From: Actinoplanes derwentensis
GTDB taxonomy: Bacteria; Actinomycetota; Actinomycetes; Mycobacteriales; Micromonosporaceae
Direction of reading: 5' to 3'
DNA: 64,000 nucleotides
Assembly (NCBI RefSeq): GCF_900104725.1
Contig: NZ_LT629758.1
Location: 3,968,001 to 4,032,000 of the forward strand
Shown in pieces: positions 50,391 to 58,069 of this stretch. Each line of letters starts with the position of its first letter. Positions within the stretch are counted from its first letter, which is position 1. Under the pieces are notes generated by a model that saw only the letters and a program-made list of their open reading frames with translations, was not told the DNA's origin and did not search any database. A program made the position numbers and the translations under genes.

Positions 50391-51842
50391 TCAAAGGAAC
50401 AAGGAGAGGAGCATGACGCAAGCGAATCCGACCACCGAGATGATCGTCTCCATGACCGACCAGGTCTTGATGGTCTGGCCGACAGTCATCCCGAAGTATT
50501 CCTTGACCAGCCAGAAGCCGGCGTCGTTGACGTGCGAGAAGAACAGCGAGCCGGCGCCGATCGCCAAGGCCAGCAGGGAGACCTCGGGGCGGTCCAGGGT
50601 GGTGGCGAGCGGGGCCACGATGCCGGCCGCGGTGATGGTGGCGACGGTGGCGGAGCCGGTGGCCACCCGGATGCCCACCGCGATCAGGAAGCCCAGGACC
50701 AGGGCGTTCATGTTGGCGTCCTGAGCGGCGCCGGCGATCACGTTGCCGACGCCCGCGTCTACCAGGACCTGTTTGAAGCCGCCGCCGGCCGCGACGATCA
50801 GCAGGATGCCGGCGATCGGCGGGAGGGCGCCGCCCAGTACCGCGTTGGTCTCCTTACGGTTGAAACCGGCTCGGCGGCCCAGCGCCCACATCGCCACGAA
50901 GACGCCGGCCAGCAGGGCCACCACCGGCTCGCCGATGACTTCCAGGATGTCGCGGGCGGTGGCGCCTTCGGGGAGGAAGATCTCGGCGATGCCGCGGGCG
51001 AGCATCAGGACCACCGGGAGCAGGACGGTCAGGACCGCGGCCCAGAAGCCGGGGTTGCGGCGCGGGCCGAGCTGAGCGTCGACGGACTCGCCGGGAGCGA
51101 CCGGGTCGGCGATGTCGTCCCGATCGACGAAGTCGCGGCCCGCCGAAGGGAGTTCGGCGGCCGGTTCGTTGCGGGAAGAGCCGGCCAGAGCGGGCACCGG
51201 CAGGGGGACTCGCTTGGCGATGAAGTTGCCGAAGACCGGGCCGGCGATGATCACCGTCGGGATGGCGCAGGCCAGGCCGAGCATCAGGGTGAGACCGAGG
51301 TCCGCCTGCAGGCTTTCGATGGCGACCAGCGGGCCGGGGTGCGGCGGGACCAGGCCGTGCAGAACCGACAGGCCGGCCAGTGCGGGAATGCCGAGGCGCA
51401 GCAGACCGACGTCGGTACGCCGGGCCACCAGCAGCACGATCGGCACCAGCAGGACGACGCCGACCTCGAAGAACAGTGGCAGTCCGATCAGGGCGGCCAC
51501 CCCGGCCATCGCCCACGGCAGGGCCGCTCCGGAGACGCTGTTGACGATCCGGTTGACGATGCCGTCGGCGCCGCCGGATTCGGCGAGCAGCGCGCCGACC
51601 ATGGAACCGAGTGCGATCAGGACGCCGACACCACCGGCCGTGGTGCCGAGGCCGGTGGTGAACGATTCGACGGTGTCCGCCGGGGCGGCGCCCGCGGCCA
51701 GGCCGAGGACGGCGGCTCCGGTGATCAGGGCCAGGAACGGATGCCATTTGGCCCACGCGATGAGCAGGACCACGGCCGCGATGCCGAGCACCGCCGCTAG
51801 GACGAGCTGGGCGGTGCCGGCATCGGTGATGGTCTCCGTCAT
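50391..51842 (-). CDS. GntP-family gluconate:H+ symporter
   Basis: This protein has about 483 residues from ATG 51842. About twelve TM helices are visible. Family marks are LGSMVGALLAESGGADGIVN, LPWAMAGVAALIGLPLFFEV, GLLRLGIPALAGLSVLHGLV (the PPHPGP loop follows) and ATGSATVATITAAGIVAPLA near the end. It probably imports gluconate or a related sugar acid by proton symport. The start is 10 bp after the stop of a secreted hydrolase gene on the same strand, so the two are probably one operon. Confidence 0.93.
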   Translation of the reverse strand: MTETITDAGTAQLVLAAVLGIAAVVLLIAWAKWHPFLALITGAAVLGLAAGAAPADTVESFTTGLGTTAGGVGVLIALGSMVGALLAESGGADGIVNRIVNSVSGAALPWAMAGVAALIGLPLFFEVGVVLLVPIVLLVARRTDVGLLRLGIPALAGLSVLHGLVPPHPGPLVAIESLQADLGLTLMLGLACAIPTVIIAGPVFGNFIAKRVPLPVPALAGSSRNEPAAELPSAGRDFVDRDDIADPVAPGESVDAQLGPRRNPGFWAAVLTVLLPVVLMLARGIAEIFLPEGATARDILEVIGEPVVALLAGVFVAMWALGRRAGFNRKETNAVLGGALPPIAGILLIVAAGGGFKQVLVDAGVGNVIAGAAQDANMNALVLGFLIAVGIRVATGSATVATITAAGIVAPLATTLDRPEVSLLALAIGAGSLFFSHVNDAGFWLVKEYFGMTVGQTIKTWSVMETIISVVGFACVMLLSLFL

Positions 51843-51852
51843 GCGGCCGCGT

Positions 51853-53376
51853 TTACCCCTCGGTGACACCTCTCAATCCCGGGGTGAGCGGGTACTGGGT
51901 GCCTGACTTGGCGGTGAGCGATGACGGTGACGTCGGGAAGACCGCCGGGCAGTGGCTGCCTTTGGCGGGAGTGCGCCGTTCGACCAGGTAGGTGTCGATC
52001 GCGGCCTGGGCGCACGGGCTGAGCCAGTAGGTGCCGTGGCCGACGCCGTCGTAGGTGAGGAAGGTGGCGCTGGGCAACTGACTCGCCAGGCTCTGACCCC
52101 ACTGGTAGGGGGTGGCGACGTCGTAGCGGCTGTTGGACAGCAGGATCGGCGGCAGTTTCGGCGACGCCTTGAGCTTGTGCGGCGGGTTGGTGACGCGGTA
52201 CGGCCAGTTCTGACAGCCGGTCAGGTCGGTCCACGCGAGCGGGTTGAGTCTGGTGTGCGGCGCGAGCCTGTTCTGGGCCTTCTCCAGGGCGCGCAACTGG
52301 GCGTAGGAGCCCAGTTCGAAGCGGAAGTCCGAGCACATCACCGGCAGGTAGCCGTTAGGGACGGGCTCGCCCCGCTTACTACGGGCGGAGTCGGTGTCGC
52401 CGCCCACCCAGAGCAGGTCCTCGGCCAGGAAGAACCAGCCGGCCGGGTCGTAGAGGTAGCCGAAGATCAGGTTGAGTAGTTCCTCGGGCTTGACCTGCCA
52501 GCCGTCCACCACGAGGTCACCGTCTTCGGCCCGCGCGTACAGCGCGTCGTAGTAGGCCAGCGCCCCCTCGTCGTGCAGCGCGCAGGCGGCGGTGCGATCA
52601 CACCAGGCGGTGAACTGGAGGAACGAGTCCTCCATCGCGAGTGTCTCCCACTTCTGGTAGCTCGCGATGTTCTGCGCGTGATCCATGTTCGAGTCGAGGG
52701 TCATCGCGCGGATCCGGCCGGGGAACAGCTCGGCGTACTGCTGGCCGATCATGGTGCCGTACGAGACGCCGTAGTAGCTGATCTTCGGCACGCCGAGACC
52801 GGCCCGGATGGCGTCCATGTCGCGGGCCACGCTCGCGGTGTCGGCGAACTTCACCAGCGGACCGGACAGGGCGCTGCACGTCTGCACCAGGGCCCGGTTG
52901 GCCTCGCGCAGGGCGCTGAACTCGGCTCCGCTCTTCGGGTAGAGCAGAGCCGACTGCGCGATGATCGCGTCGAGATCACAGTTGATCACGTTGCTGCGGG
53001 CCTGGCCACGAGGGTCGAAGCCGATGATGTCGAAACGGTCGGTGATCGCGGTCGAGAAGGCGTCGGCGGCTCCGTAGGCGAAGTTCACCCCGGATCCACC
53101 GGGCCCGCCCGGGTTGATCAGCAGCGGGCCGAGGCTGCGGGCCTGGTCGGTGGCGGGCAGTTTGGCCAGGGCGATGGTGACGGTCGAGCCGTTCGTTTTC
53201 GACCAGTCGACCGGCACGTCGATCTCGGCGCAGACGACCCGTTCCGGGGCCTCGTCGGCGGGATCACACGGACCCCACGCGATCGTCGGCGCCGGCCGGG
53301 GCGTCTGCGCGGTGGCGGGTTGCGGCAGGGCGAGGAGCATCAGCGGTACGGCGAGAAGTGCTGCGGTGCGTCGCAC
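51853..53376 (-). CDS. Secreted alpha/beta hydrolase, tripeptidyl-aminopeptidase type
   Basis: This protein has about 507 residues from GTG 53376, 7 bases after GAGG (TTG 53382 is an alternative). The signal peptide covers about 1-24 (LLAVPLMLLALPQPATA). The mature part has the oxyanion block LLINPGGPGGSGVNFAYGAA, nucleophile YYGVSYGTMIGQQYAELFPG, and the late His in TYDGVGHGTYWLSPCAQAAI. The C-terminal TAP-like domain has conserved Cys (QNWPYRVTNPP, SPCAQAA). It cleaves N-terminal peptides or activates secreted precursors outside the cell. Confidence 0.92.
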   Translation of the reverse strand: MRRTAALLAVPLMLLALPQPATAQTPRPAPTIAWGPCDPADEAPERVVCAEIDVPVDWSKTNGSTVTIALAKLPATDQARSLGPLLINPGGPGGSGVNFAYGAADAFSTAITDRFDIIGFDPRGQARSNVINCDLDAIIAQSALLYPKSGAEFSALREANRALVQTCSALSGPLVKFADTASVARDMDAIRAGLGVPKISYYGVSYGTMIGQQYAELFPGRIRAMTLDSNMDHAQNIASYQKWETLAMEDSFLQFTAWCDRTAACALHDEGALAYYDALYARAEDGDLVVDGWQVKPEELLNLIFGYLYDPAGWFFLAEDLLWVGGDTDSARSKRGEPVPNGYLPVMCSDFRFELGSYAQLRALEKAQNRLAPHTRLNPLAWTDLTGCQNWPYRVTNPPHKLKASPKLPPILLSNSRYDVATPYQWGQSLASQLPSATFLTYDGVGHGTYWLSPCAQAAIDTYLVERRTPAKGSHCPAVFPTSPSSLTAKSGTQYPLTPGLRGVTEG

Positions 53377-53433
53377 GGGCAAACCTCACGGGTCGGCAAC
53401 AGTGACCCGCCCATTCAAGACCGACGATGCAAC

Positions 53434-54105
53434 CTATGTCGACAGTCCGGCCTTGACGGTGGCGCTCACCTCGTCGCCGAGCACCTCGGCGTCGCCCCGC
53501 TCGACCGCCTCGAGGGCGAGTCGCGCGACCACCGCCGGGTCGGCTTTGCGGTCCGCCGGGACGTCGGCGGCCATGTCGGTGTCCATGAAGCCGACGTGCA
53601 GACCGGTGACCGCGATACCGCTGGGTGCGAGCAGTTCCCGGCTGGCGTTGGTGAGCGCCCAGGCCGCTGCCTTGGCCGCCGAGTAGGAGCCGAACGGGCC
53701 CGGGTGCAGCCAGGACAGCGCGGACAGCACGTTGAGCACCGCTCCCCCGCCGTTGGCCGCGAGGACCGGCGCGAACTCCCGGGTGAGCAGGAGCGGCCCG
53801 AAGTAGTTGGTCTCCATGTCGCGCCGGATCCCGGCCAGGTCGCCGTCGATCAACGACTCCCCGGCGGAGATGCCGGCGTTGTTGATCAGCAGGGTGGCGT
53901 CGGCGGCGGTCGCCGCGGCTTTGGCGATCGACTCGGGGTCGGTGACGTCGAGTGCGAGCGGGATCGCGCCGGGCAGGTCGACCGAGTGCGGGTCGCGGGC
54001 GGCGGCGTAGACCTTGGCGCCGCGTTCGAGCAGCTGGGCGGCGAGGTGGCGGCCGAATCCACGGTTGGCTCCGGTGACCACGGCGACTGCGTTGGTGAGT
54101 TCCAT
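53434..54105 (-). CDS. Short-chain dehydrogenase/reductase controlled by the divergent TetR
   Basis: This protein has about 223 residues from ATG 54105 (the frame reaches further upstream). SDR motifs: TGANRGFGR (about 12-20), NNAGISAGES (about 76-85), VLNVLSALSWLHPGPFGSYS with the catalytic Ser, then YSAAKAAAWALTN. The family often acts on small hydroxy or keto substrates; substrate unknown. It is divergent from a TetR gene across 72 bp holding two strong palindromes. Confidence 0.92.
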   Translation of the reverse strand: MELTNAVAVVTGANRGFGRHLAAQLLERGAKVYAAARDPHSVDLPGAIPLALDVTDPESIAKAAATAADATLLINNAGISAGESLIDGDLAGIRRDMETNYFGPLLLTREFAPVLAANGGGAVLNVLSALSWLHPGPFGSYSAAKAAAWALTNASRELLAPSGIAVTGLHVGFMDTDMAADVPADRKADPAVVARLALEAVERGDAEVLGDEVSATVKAGLST

Positions 54106-54109
54106 GCAA

Positions 54110-54166
54110 TTTAGATTACGTACGTCATCTAAAAAGCGCCAGGTAATAGATGACACACCTCATCTA
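54110..54166. promoter_or_regulatory. Two TetR operators between SDR and TetR
   Basis: Site 1 (54110-54133) has arms TTTAGAT and ATCTAAA around a 10-bp core. Site 2 (54147-54166) has arms TAGATGA and TCATCTA around CACACC. Both are perfect in the arms and share the TAGAT..ATCTA theme, as expected for one repressor controlling both directions. Confidence 0.8.
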
Positions 54167-54177
54167 TAGTCGACGGC

Positions 54178-54744
54178 ATGGGACGGGTGTCGCAGGCGCA
54201 GGCCGCACAGAACAGGGACCGGATCGTCGCCATCGCGGCCCGGCTCTTCCGCGAGCGGGGCATCGGCGCGGTCAGCGTCGCCGACGTGATGGCCGAGGCC
54301 GGGCTCACCCACGGCGGGTTCTACCGGCACTTCGCCTCGAAGGACGCGCTGGTCGCCGAGGCGGTGACACTGGCCTTCACCCGATCGGCCGGGGTGATCC
54401 TCGACGACTACCTGTCGGCGGCGCACCGCGACGACCCCGGTGGCGGCTGCCCGACCGCAGGATTCGGCGGCGACGTGGCGAAGGAACTGGGTGGAGACGC
54501 GACGCGGGCGGCGTACGCGCAAGGGGTCGAAGGTTTCGCCCGCGCGCTCGGCACCGGCGGCGACCCGGACCTGGTCGCCCTCAGCACCATGGTCGGCGCC
54601 CTGATCCTGTCCCGGGCGACCGCCGGGACCGACCTGTCCGACCGGATTCTGGCCGCGGCCCGCACCGCCCTGGAACCGGCGCCCCTGGAACCGGCGGTCA
54701 GTCCGGTGGCCGGCTCAGCGGCAGGCCCTGCTGGAGCAGCGTGA
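54178..54744 (+). CDS. TetR-family repressor of the divergent SDR
   Basis: This 188-residue protein starts at ATG 54178. The HTH spans about 12-60 (RIVAIAARLFRERGIGAVSV, ADVMAEAGLTHGGFYRHFAS). The THGGFYRHF recognition helix is typical of the AcrR-like group regulating SDR and quinone-type enzymes. The last 20 residues are low-complexity, and the frame overlaps the convergent TetR at 54698 by 47 bp. It probably binds the two TAGATGA sites just upstream. Confidence 0.9.
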   Translation: MGRVSQAQAAQNRDRIVAIAARLFRERGIGAVSVADVMAEAGLTHGGFYRHFASKDALVAEAVTLAFTRSAGVILDDYLSAAHRDDPGGGCPTAGFGGDVAKELGGDATRAAYAQGVEGFARALGTGGDPDLVALSTMVGALILSRATAGTDLSDRILAAARTALEPAPLEPAVSPVAGSAAGPAGAA

Positions 54745-55312
54745 GCGCCTGCTCGATGCGCTGGATGTCGGCGGGGTTGACGACCTCGACCGGCCCTCGG
54801 CGGGCCGGCAGCACGGACAGCATCGCGCCGACCGCCGCCCCCGCCGTCACCCGGGCCGAGAAGTCGTCGGCCGGCAGCCCGGCCCGCTCGGCGAGCACGT
54901 CGGCGACCAGGTCGATGGCATCGGTCATCTGGTGCAGCATCCGGGCTCGCAGTTCCGGGACACTGAACAGCAGCGCCTGCCGGCGCCGCTCGAACTCCCA
55001 CGTCTGCGGCTCCATCTCGGCGAACACCGTGCGCAGCGCCCGCAGGATCGCCTCGATCGGCGGCACGTCGGCGGGCTGCGTGCGGATGCCCTGAATCAGC
55101 ACCGAGTCCACGTCGTCGACCAGGATCACGTCCTCCTTGGCCGGGAAGTAGCGGAAGAACGTGCTCGGCGAGACCTCGGCCGCCTCCGCGATCTGCTCCA
55201 CGGTGGTCGCGGTGAACCCCTGCTCCTCGAACAGGCGCATCGCGTTCTCGCGGATGGCGGCCCGGGTCTTCGCCTTCTTCCGTTCGCGCAGGCTGGTCGG
55301 GGGTGCGCTCAT
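54698..55312 (-). CDS. TetR-family repressor of the upstream MFS pump
   Basis: This 204-residue protein starts at ATG 55312. The HTH spans about 14-62 (RAAIRENAMRLFEEQGFTAT, QIAEAAEVSPSTFFRYFPAK). The C-terminal domain matches the TetR type found beside fatty-acid or multidrug pumps (DDFSARVTAGAAVGAMLSVL). It is the second gene after an MFS exporter on the same strand. A 12-residue leader frame overlaps its start (see 55309-55347), so translation may be controlled. Confidence 0.9.
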   Translation of the reverse strand: MSAPPTSLRERKKAKTRAAIRENAMRLFEEQGFTATTVEQIAEAAEVSPSTFFRYFPAKEDVILVDDVDSVLIQGIRTQPADVPPIEAILRALRTVFAEMEPQTWEFERRRQALLFSVPELRARMLHQMTDAIDLVADVLAERAGLPADDFSARVTAGAAVGAMLSVLPARRGPVEVVNPADIQRIEQALTLLQQGLPLSRPPD

Positions 55313-55347
55313 GGCACCTCACGCAAGCTGATCAGGGATGCGCTCAT
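55309..55347 (-). CDS. 12-residue upstream leader ORF of the TetR gene
   Basis: ATG 55347 opens MSASLISLREVP followed by TGA, whose last bases overlap the TetR ATG (ATGA). The 15 bp around both starts are nearly identical (TGCGCTCATGGCACC at 55304 and 55339), so the leader seems to have arisen by a short duplication of the start region. It may couple or dampen TetR translation. Confidence 0.45.
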   Translation of the reverse strand: MSASLISLREVP

Positions 55348-55371
55348 GGCACCGATTCTGCCAGCACCGAT

Positions 55372-56871
55372 TCATTCCGCCGCCGTCGCGGCCTTCCCCG
55401 GCAGCACGGTCAGGGCGAGGACCACCCCGGCTGCCGCCACCGCGCCGGCGACCGTCAGCGACACGTCCATACCGTGGGTGAACGCCGCCCGCACCGCGTC
55501 GAGCACCGCCGGGCTGCCGGCCCGCGCGACTCCCGACGCGACACTGTCCCGGACCTCCGGCGGCAATCCTGCCCCGTCGGCACTGTCGCGGTAGGCGGCG
55601 TTCAGCACCATGCCGAGCACGGCCACCCCGATCGCGGCGCCGACCTGCCGGATCGCCTGGATCAGCGCGTTGCCGGCCCCGCTGCGCTCCGCGCCGAGAG
55701 TGCTGATCGTGACGTTCATCGAGGTCGGCAGGGTGAGGCCGAGCCCGATCCCGGTCACCGTGATCCAGACTGCGAGCCATCTGTAGCCGGTCTCGACGGT
55801 GGTGGTCGCCGCCCCGGTGAACAGGCTCCCGGCGATCAGCGCGAGACCGGCGGCGATCACCGCCCGGGCCCCGAACCGCGCGGCCAGCTTCTCCCCGGTC
55901 CGGGCTCCGATCATCAGGCCGCCGATGATCGGCAGCAGGCGCAGGCCGGTCCCGAACGCATCCGCCCCACCGACCGCCTGGAAGAACTGCGGCAGCGCGA
56001 ACAGCAGGCCGAAGAAGGCGAACCCGGCGATCGTGGCGAGCAGGGTACCCCCGGCGAACGACCGGTTCCGGAACAGCGCCAGGTCGATCAGCGGCGCGGC
56101 GGCCCGCAACTGCCAGAGAACCAGCGCGCCGAGCGCGACCACCCCCAGGACGATGGTCGCCAGGGCGGGCCGGTCACTCCAGCCCTTCTCACCGGCTTCG
56201 ATGATTCCGTACGTCAGCGCGACCAGTCCGGTGGCCGACAGCAGGATGCCGGGCACGTCGAATCGGCGCCGCCGGTCCCCGTAGGACTCGGTCATCAGCA
56301 CCGCCACCGCGATCAGCCCCAGTCCGACGATCGGCAGGTTGATCAGGAACACCGATCCCCAGTGGAAGTGATCCAGCAGCCAACCACCGAGCAGCGGCCC
56401 CAGCGGAATGCCGAGCGAGTTCGCGGTGATCCAGATGGTGAGCGCCCGGGGCCGTTCCCGGTCGTCGAAGAGCACGGTGAGCACCGCCCCGATCAGCGAC
56501 ATGATGATCGCCGACCCCAGCCCGAGGGCCGCACGCGCCGCGACGAGTTGCTCGGCGGTTCCGGCCAGCGCACAGGCCGCCGACGCCACCCCGAAGATCA
56601 CCAGAGCGACCAGCAGCAGCTTCTTCCGCCCGTACCGATCCCCCAGCATCCCGGCCGGCAGCAGCGTCGCGGCCAGCACCAACAGGTACGAGGTGGTGAT
56701 CCACTGCAGGTCGGCGGTGCTGGCGCCGAGGTCCCCCGCGAGCGTCGGCAAAGCCACGCTGAGCACCGTGGTGTCCAGCCCGATCACCACCGTGCAGAGC
56801 GCCAGCGCAGCCAGCACCCACCACCGCCGCCGACCCGTTCCATCCATGACGTCTTGCTGAGAAGTAGCCAT
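55372..56871 (-). CDS. MFS drug exporter, DHA2 (EmrB/QacA) type
   Basis: This 499-residue protein has about 14 TM helices. Motif D1 is GLDTTVLSVALPTLAGD, motif A is GDRYGRKKLLLVALVI, and NSLGIPLGPLLGGWLLDHFH with WGSVFLINLPI is motif C and its following loop. NALIQAIRQVGAAIGVAVLG near 420 is typical of DHA2. It is an inner-membrane proton antiporter for toxic compounds. A perfect-arm palindrome lies 1 bp upstream of the start, and the TetR gene follows it in the same operon. Confidence 0.95.
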   Translation of the reverse strand: MATSQQDVMDGTGRRRWWVLAALALCTVVIGLDTTVLSVALPTLAGDLGASTADLQWITTSYLLVLAATLLPAGMLGDRYGRKKLLLVALVIFGVASAACALAGTAEQLVAARAALGLGSAIIMSLIGAVLTVLFDDRERPRALTIWITANSLGIPLGPLLGGWLLDHFHWGSVFLINLPIVGLGLIAVAVLMTESYGDRRRRFDVPGILLSATGLVALTYGIIEAGEKGWSDRPALATIVLGVVALGALVLWQLRAAAPLIDLALFRNRSFAGGTLLATIAGFAFFGLLFALPQFFQAVGGADAFGTGLRLLPIIGGLMIGARTGEKLAARFGARAVIAAGLALIAGSLFTGAATTTVETGYRWLAVWITVTGIGLGLTLPTSMNVTISTLGAERSGAGNALIQAIRQVGAAIGVAVLGMVLNAAYRDSADGAGLPPEVRDSVASGVARAGSPAVLDAVRAAFTHGMDVSLTVAGAVAAAGVVLALTVLPGKAATAAE

Positions 56872-56872
56872 G

Positions 56873-56893
56873 TTTTGACAGTAACTTTCAAAA
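56873..56893. promoter_or_regulatory. 21-bp palindromic TetR operator of the MFS/TetR operon
   Basis: Outer arms TTTTGA (56873-56878) and TCAAAA (56888-56893) and inner AGT/ACT pair around a central A; only the single positions beside them differ. It lies immediately upstream of the MFS ATG and therefore overlaps the promoter or ribosome binding region. Confidence 0.8.
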
Positions 56894-57017
56894 GCTATTC
56901 GCTGTCACATTGCTCAGCCGCATCTCAGGCGGCGAGCCGACCCACACCCCGTTGCGGCCCTGTGCCACGATCTTGGATGGCATTCCCGGACGGCGGCATG
57001 TGGAGGATCAGAACCCG

Positions 57018-57176
57018 ATGAAGAAGGTCCTGGGCTGGATCCTGCTGTTCCTGCTCGTCTTCTGGATCGGCACCAATCCCGGCCCCGCCGCCGAGGTGGC
57101 CCGAGGCCTGGGCCAGGGCGTAGCCGACATCTTCCGCAACATCGGAACGTTCTTCACCGAACTGTTCAACGGCTGA
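57018..57176 (+). CDS. Small membrane protein (52 aa)
   Basis: A 52-codon frame starts at ATG 57018, 8 bases after GGAGGATC. It encodes one TM helix (KVLGWILLFLLVFWIGTNPG) and an amphipathic tail (VARGLGQGVADIFRNIGTFF). The stop is 3 bp before the PfkB start, so they are probably one transcript. Such short membrane proteins are common in actinomycetes; function unknown. Confidence 0.7.
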   Translation: MKKVLGWILLFLLVFWIGTNPGPAAEVARGLGQGVADIFRNIGTFFTELFNG

Positions 57177-57179
57177 CCC

Positions 57180-57998
57180 GTGCGCCTGCTCTTCGTAGGC
57201 CTGGCCACAGTCGACCTGATCCAGCGGGTACCACGAGTCCCCGGCGTGAACGAGAAGATCCAGTCCGACTCGGTGACCATGGCCGCCGGCGGCCCAGCCA
57301 CGAACGCCGCGATCACCGCCGCCGCCCTGGCACCCGACTACGACGTGGCCTTGATGAGCGCCGTCGGATCACACCCGCTAGGTGCCTTGATCAAGGCCGA
57401 CCTGACAGCTCACGGCGTAACGCTGATAGACGCCACTCCCGATGCCACGGATCCCCCACCGGTCTCCGCAGTGACAGTGCTGTCCACAACCGGCGAACGA
57501 ACCATCGTCAGCCACAACGCGGGCACCAGAGCTGTCCCCGTACCAGAAATGCCGGAAGCCGACCTGACGCTGGTAGACGGACACCATCCCGCGCTGGCCC
57601 GAGCCGCAGCCCGCACAGCCCGCCGCTTACTGGTCGACGCCGGAAGCTGGCGCCCCGTCTTCACCGAGATCTTCCCACTGGCCGAGGTGGTGGCCTGCTC
57701 AGCCGACTTCCGCCACCCGTCCGCCACCGCCCCGGCCCAGGCCATCGCCGCCCCTTACGTGGTGGTGACCCACGGCCCCGCCCCGGTCCAGTGGTTCACC
57801 GCAGAAGCCAAAGGCGAAGTCCCGGTCCCCCAGGTGAAGGCGGTGGACACCACGGGAGCCGGCGACGCTTTCCACGGCGCCCTAGCGGTAGCCCTGACCA
57901 CAAAAGAGCTGCCGGAAGCCATCGCATACGCCGCCCACACAGCAGCCATCCGGGTATCCCACGCAGGCCCAAGAACCTGGCTGACCCACCTGAGGTAA
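57180..57998 (+). CDS. PfkB-family carbohydrate kinase
   Basis: This 272-residue kinase starts at GTG 57180. Family marks are the N-terminal VTMAAGGPATNAAITAAALA with the substrate-lid glycines, and the catalytic VDTTGAGDAFHGALAVALTT near 220-239 (anion hole and catalytic Asp). It phosphorylates a sugar or nucleoside with ATP; substrate unknown. It may be co-transcribed with the small membrane gene and ends at a strong palindromic terminator. Confidence 0.93.
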   Translation: MRLLFVGLATVDLIQRVPRVPGVNEKIQSDSVTMAAGGPATNAAITAAALAPDYDVALMSAVGSHPLGALIKADLTAHGVTLIDATPDATDPPPVSAVTVLSTTGERTIVSHNAGTRAVPVPEMPEADLTLVDGHHPALARAAARTARRLLVDAGSWRPVFTEIFPLAEVVACSADFRHPSATAPAQAIAAPYVVVTHGPAPVQWFTAEAKGEVPVPQVKAVDTTGAGDAFHGALAVALTTKELPEAIAYAAHTAAIRVSHAGPRTWLTHLR

Positions 57999-58003
57999 CA
58001 AAA

Positions 58004-58041
58004 GGTTTTGGGGCGGCGGTGGCCACCGCCGCCCCAAAACC
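58004..58041. terminator. Perfect 38-bp palindromic bidirectional terminator
   Basis: 19-bp arms (GGTTTTGGGGCGGCGGTGG and its exact complement) meet with no spacer. It lies between the convergent PfkB (stop 57998) and HtpG (stop 58070) genes, so it probably ends transcripts from both sides. No long T tract follows; the A/T-rich stem base gives short runs. Confidence 0.85.
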
Positions 58042-58069
58042 GACCCCCGGCAAACCCGGAGGAAAAATA

